This document shows, piece by piece, positions 8,594 to 17,774 of a DNA stretch of 64,000 bases. Position 1 is the stretch's first letter. Each line of letters begins with the position of its first letter. Source of the DNA: Planctomyces sp. SH-PL62 (GTDB lineage: Bacteria > Planctomycetota > Planctomycetia > Isosphaerales > Isosphaeraceae); the NCBI RefSeq assembly GCF_001610895.1, contig NZ_CP011273.1, positions 3,038,001-3,102,000 on the forward strand. The letters run 5' to 3'. The notes beneath the pieces are model-generated. The model saw nothing but the letters and a program-made list of their open reading frames with translations. It did no database searches and was not told where the DNA came from. Made by a program: the position numbers and the translations under genes.

Positions 8594-9139
8594 TTGGCTC
8601 GGCGATGGACTGCCTGGAAGCTGGTGATCTCGGCGTTCGTGCTGTTCCACATGGCGGGTACGCTCGTCTGGGTGACGCCCGAATCGCCGCTCCGCCGCGA
8701 GTTGCTCCCGTGGTTCCGGAGTTACATGGTCCCGCTGGGCCTCTGGCAGGGCTGGGGGATGTTCGCGCCCGACCCGGTGCAGAGCACCTACACGCTGGAG
8801 GCCGAGGTGAGCGACGTCCGGGGGCTCGGCCGGATCCACGAGTTCGCCAAGGTGGCCGACCTTCCCTTCTGGCGGAAGATGCCGGGCTTCCGCCACCCGA
8901 AGCTGGCGGCGAACCTCCTGGCGGACGAGTACGTCCCCCAGCGCGAGATGGCGGCCCGCCACGTCGTCCGCACGCTCGGGATCGCTCCCGACGCGTTCCC
9001 GGTCTACGTCCGGCTCTATTATCAGGTCGCCGAGACCCCGCCCCCCGGCTCGTCGCAGGCCGATCCGATGGCCCCGAAGACGATCCACAATCTGGCCGCC
9101 TTCCAATTCGAGTCCTGGGACGAGGTCCATCGCCGATGA
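8594..9139 (+). CDS. HTTM-associated membrane/exported protein
   Basis: A 181-residue protein with an N-terminal hydrophobic helix (about residues 8-28) and the stretch W-Q-G-W-G-M-F-A-P-D-P near residues 52-62, which resembles a motif found in proteins linked to HTTM (vitamin K gamma-carboxylase-like) families. The rest is predicted to be a soluble mixed domain outside the membrane. The start is a TTG at 8594, chosen because AAAGGAGG (8581-8588) lies five bases upstream and no ATG comes before residue 20. The stop codon overlaps the start of the HTTM gene (ATGA at 9136-9139), so the two are translationally coupled. The function is unknown; a complex of the two proteins is inferred. Confidence 0.75.
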   Translation: MARRWTAWKLVISAFVLFHMAGTLVWVTPESPLRRELLPWFRSYMVPLGLWQGWGMFAPDPVQSTYTLEAEVSDVRGLGRIHEFAKVADLPFWRKMPGFRHPKLAANLLADEYVPQREMAARHVVRTLGIAPDAFPVYVRLYYQVAETPPPGSSQADPMAPKTIHNLAAFQFESWDEVHRR

Positions 9140-10161
9140 ACCCCCTGCGCGCCTGGAACCGCTTCTGGTTCGCCCCGATCTCGGCCAAGCCGCTGGGCGT
9201 CCACCGGATCCTCTTCGGTCTGTTCGTCCTGTCCCACCTGGCCCTGATCTCGGTGGACCTCGACTTCTGGTACTCCGACGTCGGGCTCCTCCAGGGGGAC
9301 GAGGCGGCCGTCACCGCCGGCCCTCTGCGGCCGACGCTCCTGGCCCATTATCAAGACCCGGCCTCGGTCCGGGCGATGCTGGCGGCCACGGCCGGCGTGG
9401 CCGTCGCGTTCACGCTGGGCTGGCGTACGAAGATCATGAGCGTCCTGCTGTACCTGGGCCTGATGACTTTCTACAACCGCAACCTGCTGACGAACTGCGG
9501 GCCCGACCAGGTGATGATGATCACCGCGTTCTACATGATGCTCGCCCCCTGCGGCGCGGCGTTCTCGCTGGACGCCCGCCGCGAGGCCCGCCGTCGCGGC
9601 ACGCCCGCGGAGCCGCTGATCCTGCCCTGGGCGCAGCGTCTGATCCAGCTCCAGCTCTGCCTGATCTATTTCGTCACGGCCTTCTTGAAGTGCAACGGCC
9701 GGGCCTGGCTGGGCGGGACGGCGGTCCATTACGTCCTGTTCAACCACGAGGTCGGCCAGTTCAACCTGGAATGGCTGGGGGGCTATCCGCTGGTCGTCAA
9801 CCTCATGACGACGACGGCGCTGGTCGTGGAGTTCTCGCTGGCGTTCCTGCTCTGGTTCCGCCCCACGCGGCGCTGGGTCGCCTTGCTGGGCGTGGGCCTG
9901 CACGCCGGCATCTGGCCGATGGTCAACGTGCCGCTGTTCGGCGAGCAGATGACGGCGTTCTACCTGCTGTTCCTCGATCCCGACGAGCTGGCCTCGCTGG
10001 GCGCGTTCTTCCGCCCCTCGCGATGGTTCGGCCGCCGCGCCCCGGCCGCCGCCGACGCCGAAGCGCGGGTCGACGCCGGCTCGACGGGTCGCGGTTGGCG
10101 TCAGTTGGAGCTGGCCTTCGCGCCGGCCGCCGCGACGCGGACGGCCTCCGGGAATTCCTGA
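9136..10161 (+). CDS. HTTM domain membrane protein
   Basis: A 341-residue polytopic membrane protein of the HTTM family, related to the membrane part of vitamin K-dependent gamma-carboxylase. Landmarks are the N-terminal WFAPISAKPLGVHRILFGL, the F-Y-N-R-N-L-L-T-N-C-G-P-D segment and the later QRLIQLQLCLIYFVTAFLKCNG helix; I count about seven to eight membrane segments. The start at 9136 overlaps the preceding stop by ATGA. The same frame is open further upstream but reads Arg/Pro-rich there, so that part is not coding. The soluble partner domain is probably supplied by the preceding gene. Enzyme activity cannot be stated from sequence. Confidence 0.85.
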   Translation: MNPLRAWNRFWFAPISAKPLGVHRILFGLFVLSHLALISVDLDFWYSDVGLLQGDEAAVTAGPLRPTLLAHYQDPASVRAMLAATAGVAVAFTLGWRTKIMSVLLYLGLMTFYNRNLLTNCGPDQVMMITAFYMMLAPCGAAFSLDARREARRRGTPAEPLILPWAQRLIQLQLCLIYFVTAFLKCNGRAWLGGTAVHYVLFNHEVGQFNLEWLGGYPLVVNLMTTTALVVEFSLAFLLWFRPTRRWVALLGVGLHAGIWPMVNVPLFGEQMTAFYLLFLDPDELASLGAFFRPSRWFGRRAPAAADAEARVDAGSTGRGWRQLELAFAPAAATRTASGNS

Positions 10162-10258
10162 CGGCGGTCGACGGCCTCGGGCGGATCGGGCCTGGCTGTG
10201 TTAACATTTCAGCCCGCCGCCTTCGACGACCGTCATTCAGCCTCGCCGAGCCGACACC

Positions 10259-11899
10259 ATGACGACACTGAAACGCCCCGCCCGCGCGGCCCTCGCGTCG
10301 GCCATCGTGATGCTCGCCGCCCTGTCCGGGGCGGCCCTCCCCGCGCGGGCCGCGAAGCCGCCGAACGTGGTGATGATCCTGGCCGACGACCTCGGCTTCT
10401 CGGACGTGGGCGTCTACGGCGGGGAGATCGCCACGCCGAACCTCGACCGCCTCGCGGCCGGCGGAGTGCGGTTCACCCAGTTCTACAACACGGCCCGCTG
10501 CTGGCCGTCGCGTGCGGCGCTGCTGACCGGGTATTACCCGCAGCAGGTGAACCGCGACCCGGCCCGCCGACGGCCGACCTGGGCCGCGCTCCTGCCCGAT
10601 CTGCTCAGGCCGGCCGGATACCGTTCGTACCACTCGGGCAAGTGGCACGTCGACGGCCCGGTGCTCGAAGGGGGCTTCGCCCGCTCCTACTCGCTCGACG
10701 ACCTGGGAGACTACTTCGCGCCCGTCGCGCACCGCCTGGACGATGAGCCGTTGCCCAGGCCGGGGCCCGACGACGGATATTACTCGACGACCGCCATCGC
10801 CTCGCACGCGATCGACTGGCTCGACGGCCATCATGCCGAGCACCCCGGCGAGCCTTTCTTCCTCTACGTCGCGTTCACCGCGCCCCACTTCCCCCTCCAG
10901 GCGCTCCCGGAGGACTTCGCCCGCTATCGCGGACGCTACGCCGAGGGCTGGGACGTGATCCGTGAACGCCGATGGAATCGCCAGCGCGAGCTGGGGATCG
11001 TCGACGGCCCGCTCTCGCCGAGGGACCCGGAGACGGTCCCGCCCTGGAATCTGTCCGAGGAGGAGCTGCAACGTCGGATCGGCCCCGGCGAGGTGGGGCG
11101 CGCCCTCGCCTGGGAGTCGCTCACGGCCGAGCAGAAGGCCTTTCAGGCGGACAAGATGGCCGTCCACGCGGCGATGGTCGACCGGATGGATCGCGAGATC
11201 GGCCGGATCCTGGAACGCCTGGAGGCCGTCGGAGCCCTCGACGACACGCTGATCCTCTTCGCCTCCGACAACGGCGCGAGCGCCGAGCAGCTCATCCGAT
11301 CCGGCGGCCACGACCCGTCCGCCCCGATGGGCTCCGCCCGGACGTATCTGGGCGTCGGGCCGGGATGGTCGACGGCCGCGAACACCCCGTATCGGCTCCA
11401 CAAATACTGGAACTACGAGGGGGGCGTCTCCACGCCCTTGATCGCCCACTGGCCCGCCGGCATCAAGGCCCGAGGCGAGATCCGCCGCACGCCGGGACAC
11501 CTGATCGACGTCGCCCCCACGCTGCTGGAACTGGCCGGGCTGGAATTCCCGAAAGCCTGGAAGGGAGCGGACCGGCCCACGCCCCCCGGCCGCAGCCTCG
11601 CGCCGGTCTTCGCGGCGGACGCGGCCGTCGATCGCCCGTTCCTCTACTTCCACCACGAGGGGAATCGCGGCCTGCGGGTCGGCGACTGGAAGATCGTCGC
11701 CCCCGCCCGTCCCGCCGACGCCCCCTGGCAGCTCTACGACCTGGCGAACGACCGCGCCGAGGCCCACGACCTGGCCGCCGAGCATCCCGAAAAGGTCCAG
11801 GAGATGGCCGAACTCTGGAGCCGCCAGGACGAGGAATTCCGACGCCAGCGCGCCGCCGGCCCCCTCCTGCCGGAGCTGGAACCCGGCACCCCGCGGTAG
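10259..11899 (+). CDS. Secreted sulfatase (type I, formylglycine)
   Basis: A 546-residue exported hydrolase. A signal peptide runs to about residue 32 (ends A-R-A-A). The type I sulfatase landmarks are all visible: N-V-V-M-I-L-A-D43-D44-L-G for metal binding, the C81-W-P-S-R85 signature whose Cys becomes formylglycine, H-S-G-K-W-H (125-130), and A-S-D-N-G near residue 338. The C-terminal subdomain (from about 480) ends in LYDLANDRAEAHDLAAEHP, usual for arylsulfatase A-like enzymes. Planctomycetes use such enzymes on sulfated polysaccharides; the substrate here cannot be named. Maturation needs an FGE or anSME enzyme encoded elsewhere. It is followed closely by an unrecognised secreted protein. 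Confidence 0.95.
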   Translation: MTTLKRPARAALASAIVMLAALSGAALPARAAKPPNVVMILADDLGFSDVGVYGGEIATPNLDRLAAGGVRFTQFYNTARCWPSRAALLTGYYPQQVNRDPARRRPTWAALLPDLLRPAGYRSYHSGKWHVDGPVLEGGFARSYSLDDLGDYFAPVAHRLDDEPLPRPGPDDGYYSTTAIASHAIDWLDGHHAEHPGEPFFLYVAFTAPHFPLQALPEDFARYRGRYAEGWDVIRERRWNRQRELGIVDGPLSPRDPETVPPWNLSEEELQRRIGPGEVGRALAWESLTAEQKAFQADKMAVHAAMVDRMDREIGRILERLEAVGALDDTLILFASDNGASAEQLIRSGGHDPSAPMGSARTYLGVGPGWSTAANTPYRLHKYWNYEGGVSTPLIAHWPAGIKARGEIRRTPGHLIDVAPTLLELAGLEFPKAWKGADRPTPPGRSLAPVFAADAAVDRPFLYFHHEGNRGLRVGDWKIVAPARPADAPWQLYDLANDRAEAHDLAAEHPEKVQEMAELWSRQDEEFRRQRAAGPLLPELEPGTPR

Positions 11900-11946
11900 C
11901 AGGCTCTCCGAATCGCGCCTCTCGAACTCTCGCGAGATGATCAACC

Positions 11947-12723
<777 letters not shown>

Positions 12724-12805
12724 GCTCGCGGGACGCCGGCCGGATCGAACCGGACTCGACCCGACGCTTCGGGCCGTCGTGAGGCGGTCGACCGGAGATC
12801 GAATC

Positions 12806-13771
12806 ATGAATCGGCGAAGTTTCGTGGCGGCGTTGACTGTGATCGGGCTCGGGCTCGGGCTCGGGTTCGGCGTTCCTTCGGCCCGGCCCGACGAGCCTGT
12901 CCGGGTCGTCATCGACGCCGATTCGGCCAACGAGATCGACGACCTCTACGCCATCGTTCGAGCCCTGGTCGCGCCGGAGTACAAGGTCGTGGGCGTGACC
13001 TCGGCCCACTGGATGCGCTCGACCGAGCCCAACGCGACGGTCCACCGGAGCCAGGAGCTTCACGAGCGGCTCCTCGACCGGATGGGCCTGCGGGAGACGG
13101 TCCCCCATCCTCTCGGGGCCGACCGCTCGATGCCCGATCCGGCCACCCCGATCGATTCGCCCGCCGCCCGGCACATCATCGCCCTCGCCCACGCCGGCGG
13201 CCCCGACGACAAGCTGCTCGTCATGGCCCTCGGCGCGCCTACGAACCTCGCTTCGGCCCTGCTGCTGGACCCCTCGATCGAGCCGAAGGTCACCTTCGCC
13301 TTCATCGACGGCGACTACAAGAACGGTCGATGGGGGCCGGGCATCTTCAACTGGAAGAACGACATCCACGCCGTCCGGGCGATCTTCGAATCGAAGGTGG
13401 ACTACTTCCACATGCCGGCCAAGTCGGTCAGCGTGGAGATGGTGCTGACGAAGCAGGACGTGGACGAGCATCTGAAGGGGCGGGGCGGCGCCTGGGACTT
13501 CCTTGTGGAGCGCTGGGAGACGTTCCCCCGGACCGCCGGCAAGCCCAGGAAGGTGATGTGGGACGTCGCCCTGGTCGAGGCGATGCTGCGCCCGGACCTC
13601 GCGACTCGCGTGGTCGTCGGCGCCCCGATCATCCGCGACGCCGAGACCGTCGAGCAGCATCCCGACAATCCCCGGCGGGTGACGGTCTTCGAGGCGATCG
13701 ACGCCGAAGGCATGGCGCGAGATTTCTGGAAAGCGCTCGACGCCGCCGTGGCCGGGCATCGCTCCCCTTGA
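12806..13771 (+). CDS. Exported nucleoside hydrolase-like protein
   Basis: A 321-residue protein with a signal peptide (MNRRSFVAALTVIGLGLGLG, cleavage probably near residue 27) and the N-terminal calcium-site motif of inosine-uridine hydrolases in a variant form: V-I-D37-A-D39-S-A-N-E-I-D45-D46. Later segments LLVMALGAPTNLASALLLDP and FNWKNDIHAVRAIFES also fit this fold. The N-E-I-D-D spelling is closer to the DUF1593-like extracellular branch than to classical nucleoside hydrolases, so the substrate may be another glycoside. I chose the ATG at 12806 because it gives the signal peptide; upstream in-frame sequence is Arg-rich. Confidence 0.85.
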   Translation: MNRRSFVAALTVIGLGLGLGFGVPSARPDEPVRVVIDADSANEIDDLYAIVRALVAPEYKVVGVTSAHWMRSTEPNATVHRSQELHERLLDRMGLRETVPHPLGADRSMPDPATPIDSPAARHIIALAHAGGPDDKLLVMALGAPTNLASALLLDPSIEPKVTFAFIDGDYKNGRWGPGIFNWKNDIHAVRAIFESKVDYFHMPAKSVSVEMVLTKQDVDEHLKGRGGAWDFLVERWETFPRTAGKPRKVMWDVALVEAMLRPDLATRVVVGAPIIRDAETVEQHPDNPRRVTVFEAIDAEGMARDFWKALDAAVAGHRSP

Positions 13772-13838
13772 GCCAGCTTCGGCCCCGCGCCGGGTCGGAT
13801 CAGACCGGACCGCATCGCCCGACCCCCAGCGCCTGGCT

Positions 13839-14351
13839 TCAAACCCGAGTCAGCTTGCGGATCAGCGCGGCGGCTTCGGGATAGCGGGCGACGAGGTCGG
13901 CTTCCTCGCCCTGTTCGTAGTCGGCGAAGTCGAAGCCGGGGGCCATCGTGGCGCCCAGCAGGATGAAGTCGACGCCCGGCTCCAGCAGGGTCCCCTGCCA
14001 GACGTTCGGAGGGACGACGACCTGCGGGCGCTGGCCGCCGAGCACGTCCGCGCCCAGGATCAACTCGCGATGGGTCCCGTCGGGGTCGATCTGGAGCATC
14101 CGGGCCGGGCCTCCCAGATAGACGTGGAAAACCTCCTCGGTGGGGAGCCGGTGCATCTCGGAGAACGTCTCGGCGGTCAGCAGGTAATAGATCGACGTCC
14201 CCAGCGACCGCTCCCCCTTGCCGCGATAACCGGCCGGGAGATGGGCGTCCGGGACCGCGCCGGTGGATCGGTAGGTCTCGCGGAAGAACCCTCCCTCGAT
14301 CGGGTGGGGCTGGAGTTGCAGGGCGTCGATGATTTCCTGGGCCTTGCTCAT
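13839..14351 (-). CDS. DUF985 family cupin
   Basis: A 170-residue single-domain cupin of the DUF985 (cupin_5) family. The hallmark N-terminus H-P-I-E-G-G-F-F-R-E-T-Y-R-S is at residues 16-29, followed by SIYYLLTAETFSEMHRLPTEEVFHVYLGGP, where H67, E72/E73 and H76 are candidate metal ligands, and a C-terminal LLGATMAPGFDFADYEQGE segment. Family members are small metal-binding beta-barrels, some related to sugar isomerases or epimerases; the reaction is not known. It is tail-to-tail with the nucleoside hydrolase gene (67 bases apart) and divergent from the gene at 14519. Length and start (MSKAQEIIDAL) are normal. Confidence 0.9.
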   Translation of the reverse strand: MSKAQEIIDALQLQPHPIEGGFFRETYRSTGAVPDAHLPAGYRGKGERSLGTSIYYLLTAETFSEMHRLPTEEVFHVYLGGPARMLQIDPDGTHRELILGADVLGGQRPQVVVPPNVWQGTLLEPGVDFILLGATMAPGFDFADYEQGEEADLVARYPEAAALIRKLTRV

Positions 14352-14518
14352 GCGGGCTTCCTTCGGGGGGGCCGTGCGACTGTCCGAAAACGCAGGACCC
14401 AGAATAACGGATTCGCCCGGGCCGAGAAAAACGCATGCGGTCCCGCCCCCGCATCCGATGATTCGAGATGATCCACCACGGCTTATCCGTTCGGCCCGTT
14501 CATGAAGGCGGGGAAAGC

Positions 14519-15259
14519 ATGGCGCGAAGCATCGTGCTCGGGACCGTCGGCCTCCTCGCGCTGGGGGCCGTCCCGATTGACGCTCAGGAGCCCCCGGCGC
14601 TGGAGGCTCCGGCCCAGGCGGCGGCCGACGCTCCGCCCATCCCCCCGGCGGCCGAGCCTCCCCGCACGCCGCCGCCGAGTCGGCCCCTGCTGGTGATCCC
14701 GGGGGTCACGGCCCCGGCCTCCCCCCACACCGCGCGCAAGCCGGCGCTCGACGCGGTCGAGACGCCGGCCGCCCGCTCGACCCTCCCGGCGCTCGACGGT
14801 CCCGACGCGGGCCTGGACATCCCCCTGCGCCTGGAGTCCATCCCGGACGGCCCGAAAGGCGACCGATCGGAAGCGTCGCCCCGACGCCCGGCGACCTCGC
14901 CGACGCCGCGCGAGGATCCCTCGGAGGCCGAATCCTCCTCCTCGGGATGGCGCCGCCCCAACGTCAACTTCGGCCGCCTCCGTGGAGCCTCGGAGAGCGT
15001 CCAGGCGGGGCGTGACGGCCTCACCGTCGAGTCGCAAGGCGACCCGGCCGTCGAGGCGGCGGTCAAGCGCCGGGTCGAGAAGCAGGTGAGGGAGTCGCTC
15101 GGCGATCGCGTCAAGGACGTTCGGGTGCGCGTCTCCGGCCGGAGCGTCGTCATCCAGGCCCGCCCCTCGCGGTTCTGGTATCGCTGGAGCGCCCGGCGGG
15201 CGCTGGACGCCCTCACCATCCCCGCCGGCTATCGCGCCCATGTGGACCTGATCGACTGA
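14519..15259 (+). CDS. Secreted Pro/Ala-rich protein with BON-like C-terminus
   Basis: A 246-residue protein. A signal peptide (MARSIVLGTVGLLALGAVPIDAQ) is followed by a long Pro/Ala/Arg-rich disordered region (about 25-160) and a folded C-terminal segment of about 80 residues (VEAAVKRRVEKQVRESLGDR, then VRVRVSGRSVVIQA) whose helix-strand pattern resembles a BON domain, a fold that binds envelope surfaces. The BON reading is tentative. The start at 14519 follows a G-rich ribosome site; an in-frame ATG at 14468 would spoil the signal peptide. It is divergent from the cupin gene and ends at a strong hairpin (15281-15334). Confidence 0.75.
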   Translation: MARSIVLGTVGLLALGAVPIDAQEPPALEAPAQAAADAPPIPPAAEPPRTPPPSRPLLVIPGVTAPASPHTARKPALDAVETPAARSTLPALDGPDAGLDIPLRLESIPDGPKGDRSEASPRRPATSPTPREDPSEAESSSSGWRRPNVNFGRLRGASESVQAGRDGLTVESQGDPAVEAAVKRRVEKQVRESLGDRVKDVRVRVSGRSVVIQARPSRFWYRWSARRALDALTIPAGYRAHVDLID

Positions 15260-15280
15260 CGCCGGAACCGACAGGACGCC

Positions 15281-15334
15281 CCAACGCCGAACGGCCCGTC
15301 GACGCGACTGCGTCGACGGGCCGTTCGGCGTTGG
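15281..15334. terminator. Bidirectional 25-bp perfect hairpin
   Basis: The arm at 15281-15305 is exactly complementary to 15310-15334, with the four-base loop GACT. It lies between two convergent genes (stops at 15259 and 15396), the place expected for a terminator serving both strands. No U-tract follows on either side. Confidence 0.8.
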
Positions 15335-15395
15335 GGATGGACCGGAGTGAAGGCGGCTCGATCGAGGCGCCTTCCCCCGGTGCTTAGGGATTGGA

Positions 15396-16754
15396 TTACT
15401 GAGGCTTGGTGGCGGAGCCGATCCCACGCCGATCGCGAAGGCTGGATCCGCGGCCGGCGGGAGCCGCCTTGGGCGTCTCGGCCTTGGCCGCGTCGGCCGT
15501 CGGGGCCGTGGCGTTCGCGCCGCCCGCCGGGGCCGCCGCCGGAGCACCGGGGCCGCCAGGACCGCCAGGACCAGCGGGGCCGCCAGGGCCGGCGAACATC
15601 CCGCGCATCATGGCGTTGGTGTCGAACTTCTGGCCGAGCATCTGCTTGTACTTGGACGCCTGGCCGCGGTCGAGGGCCTTGAAGACGCGGGAGTAGCTCT
15701 GGTCCCTCAGCTCGTTCTCCCGCTCGCCCATCTTGTCGATCTGGGACTTGTTCTCCGGCTGTTCCATGAACTTGCGCATGGCGTCGCGGTCGAAGTTCGG
15801 GCGTCCCCCGCGACCGTTGCCGCCGTCCGCGTTCGGGGCCTGGGGCTGGCTCTCGCGGAACTTCTGGAAGATCGTCCGCATCGCCTCGCCGTTCGACCGG
15901 CGCGCCTCGTTGGCCTTGCGCTCGACGTCCTGGATCTCGGCGTACTGTTCCTCGGTGATGCCGAGCTTCTGGGCGAGTTCCTGGTTTCGGAGGACGGCGA
16001 ACGGCCCCTCCATCTGGAGCGAGATCTCGCGGAGCCGCTTCACCTGCTTGGCGTCGAGGATCTTGCCGAGGGCGGCCTCGTCGTCCTTGCGCAGCTTCTG
16101 CATGGTCTGCATCATCTCGTTCATGCCCTGCATGCGCTGGAAGTTGCGCTGTTGTTGCTCCAGGGTCTGCTGCTGGTTCCGCAACTGCTGCTGAATGACG
16201 GCGGGGTCGACGCCCTGCTGCTGCTGGGGCGCGTAGGGCGAGTCGCCGAATCCCCCTAACGACTGGCCGAAGCCGCCATAGCCGCCGTCCTGCGGATAGG
16301 AGACGCGGCGGATCACGCCGGTCGTCGCGCGGGACGGGGTGACGGCGCCCTGCTGGTTCTGCCGGTTCTGCTGACGCTGCTGCCGCTCCCGAAGCTGCTG
16401 CATCGCCTTGTCTCGCCTGGCGCGAGATTCCTCGGAGAGCTTCTTGATCTTGTCCTTCTGCTCATCGGTGAGCTTCAGCTCCTCCTGAACCGGCCCACGC
16501 GTGGCGAGATCCACGAGCGAACCACCGCCGAAGCCGCCGAAGCCGCCCGGCCCGCCGCGACCGAATCCACCGCCGCCCCGACCCCCCGGGCCTCCCGGTC
16601 CGCCAGGTCCTCCCGGTCCGCCAGGCCCGCCGCCGAAGCCGCCGCGGCCTCCGCGACCGACCCGGCCCTGATCCTGTGCCATCGCGGAAACGGAAGCGAT
16701 CGCCATGGCGAAAGCGATCCCTCCCACGATCACGCCGAGACGACGTCGCGTCAT
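15396..16754 (-). CDS. Exported Gly/Pro-rich LTXXQ-type protein
   Basis: A 452-residue exported protein. A signal peptide (about 1-27, ends S-A-M-A) is followed by a collagen-like Gly-Pro-Gly tract (about 33-78). Then comes the motif ELKLTDEQKDKIKKLSEE (around 90-107), an LTXXQ-type segment as in CpxP/Spy-like proteins. The middle (150-240) is Gln-rich with long helices, and a second helical module (KLGITEEQYAEIQDVERKA) resembles the first. The tail is again Gly/Ala/Pro-rich. A periplasmic chaperone or stress role is possible by analogy only. I chose the ATG at 16754, with GAGGAG eight bases upstream. It ends at the strong hairpin 15281-15334. Confidence 0.8.
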   Translation of the reverse strand: MTRRRLGVIVGGIAFAMAIASVSAMAQDQGRVGRGGRGGFGGGPGGPGGPGGPGGPGGRGGGGFGRGGPGGFGGFGGGSLVDLATRGPVQEELKLTDEQKDKIKKLSEESRARRDKAMQQLRERQQRQQNRQNQQGAVTPSRATTGVIRRVSYPQDGGYGGFGQSLGGFGDSPYAPQQQQGVDPAVIQQQLRNQQQTLEQQQRNFQRMQGMNEMMQTMQKLRKDDEAALGKILDAKQVKRLREISLQMEGPFAVLRNQELAQKLGITEEQYAEIQDVERKANEARRSNGEAMRTIFQKFRESQPQAPNADGGNGRGGRPNFDRDAMRKFMEQPENKSQIDKMGERENELRDQSYSRVFKALDRGQASKYKQMLGQKFDTNAMMRGMFAGPGGPAGPGGPGGPGAPAAAPAGGANATAPTADAAKAETPKAAPAGRGSSLRDRRGIGSATKPQ

Positions 16755-16951
16755 GTTCGAGGCTCCTCTCATGCGAGTGTGGACGACGGCATGCTTCAAT
16801 GCGCGAGGCGGATCGTCTACGTCCGTGCTCGGGCTTCACCTCCTCATCTTAGCGGTTTCCGCCGCGCCGATGGCCGAGGAACTCGGACGAGCTTTCGCGA
16901 AATGACGGGAGCGTCGACACGGCGTCGTCGTGAGGCCTCGCGAGGGGCGGT

Positions 16952-17719
16952 TCAGGGCCGGGCCGACCAGAGCCAGGCGGCCAGGCCGATCATGGCGGTG
17001 AGGGTGCTCAACCGCACCAGGGCCCGGTACAGGGCGAAGCGGCGGGGAGTGAGGAAGGTGGAGCCCTCGCGCGGCCCCCCCTCGACGGCCAGGCTCAGGC
17101 CCTCGGTCTGGCGTTCGAAGCCGGCGAGGACGGACATGCCGACCAGGTGGACGAGCCAGAGGATCAGGAAGCCGACCCCCTGATCCAGCCAGGCGCGCCA
17201 GGGAATGGGGGGGATGCCGGGCTTCCACCAGGCGGGGGTGCTCAGGGGGACGTCGCTCTGGTAGACCACCAGGCGAAGCGCCCCGACCGCGATCGCCTCG
17301 CCGTCGCTGACCCGCAGGGCCAGTTCGAGCGGCTTCGGCGTCCCGGCCGTCGGCGTCCCTTTCAACAGGCCCGAATCGCCGTCGAACGCCAGCCCCTCGG
17401 GCAACGGGCCGTCGAGCGACCAGTGCAACGGCCCGCGACCGCCGTCGGCGGCCAGCGCGATGGTGTAGGGCCGACCGGCGATCGCCTCGGGGAGTTCCGA
17501 GGGCGTCGCGATCCGAAGCGGCCGGGCCTCGGCCGCAGCCTGCGGCCCCGCCGACCCCACGTCCACGGCCTTGGGCAAGAGGGCCATGATGACCATGGTC
17601 AGCAGCAGGATGAAGAGCAGGGCGCCGGTGAGCTTGGTCACCACGACGGCGACGAACGAATCCTCGCCCGAGCCGCCGAATTCCAGGCCGCCGCCGCCGC
17701 CTCGCCGATTCCGTCGCAT
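16952..17719 (-). CDS. Three-TM protein with periplasmic Ig-like (He_PIG) domain, partner of the MotA/ExbB-like gene
   Basis: A 255-residue membrane protein. Residues 1-21 are basic/Gly-rich and end in G-S-G-E-D-S; TM1 is about 22-48. An extracytoplasmic Ig-like domain follows (about 70-165), with the He_PIG pattern WSLDGPLPEGLAFDGDSGLL-K-G-T-P. Two further TM helices are at about 178-200 and 230-251, with a short basic loop between them. TM1 and its acidic approach resemble the single TM of ExbD/MotB-type stators, although the usual Asp inside the helix is absent (E19/D20 lie just before it). It begins 55 bases after the stop of the MotA/ExbB-like gene on the same strand, so the two are probably one operon. 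The function is unknown. Confidence 0.75.
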   Translation of the reverse strand: MRRNRRGGGGGLEFGGSGEDSFVAVVVTKLTGALLFILLLTMVIMALLPKAVDVGSAGPQAAAEARPLRIATPSELPEAIAGRPYTIALAADGGRGPLHWSLDGPLPEGLAFDGDSGLLKGTPTAGTPKPLELALRVSDGEAIAVGALRLVVYQSDVPLSTPAWWKPGIPPIPWRAWLDQGVGFLILWLVHLVGMSVLAGFERQTEGLSLAVEGGPREGSTFLTPRRFALYRALVRLSTLTAMIGLAAWLWSARP

Positions 17720-17774
17720 GGATCGCGCCTCCCGCCCTCTCAGCTTCAGTCAGGATCGACCGGAGAAACCGTCC

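Noticed and set aside
8605-9135. Upstream extension of the HTTM frame to 8605
   Set aside because: It reads Arg/Pro/Gly-rich and overlaps the better supported gene at 8594; the HTTM family N-terminus begins at 9136.
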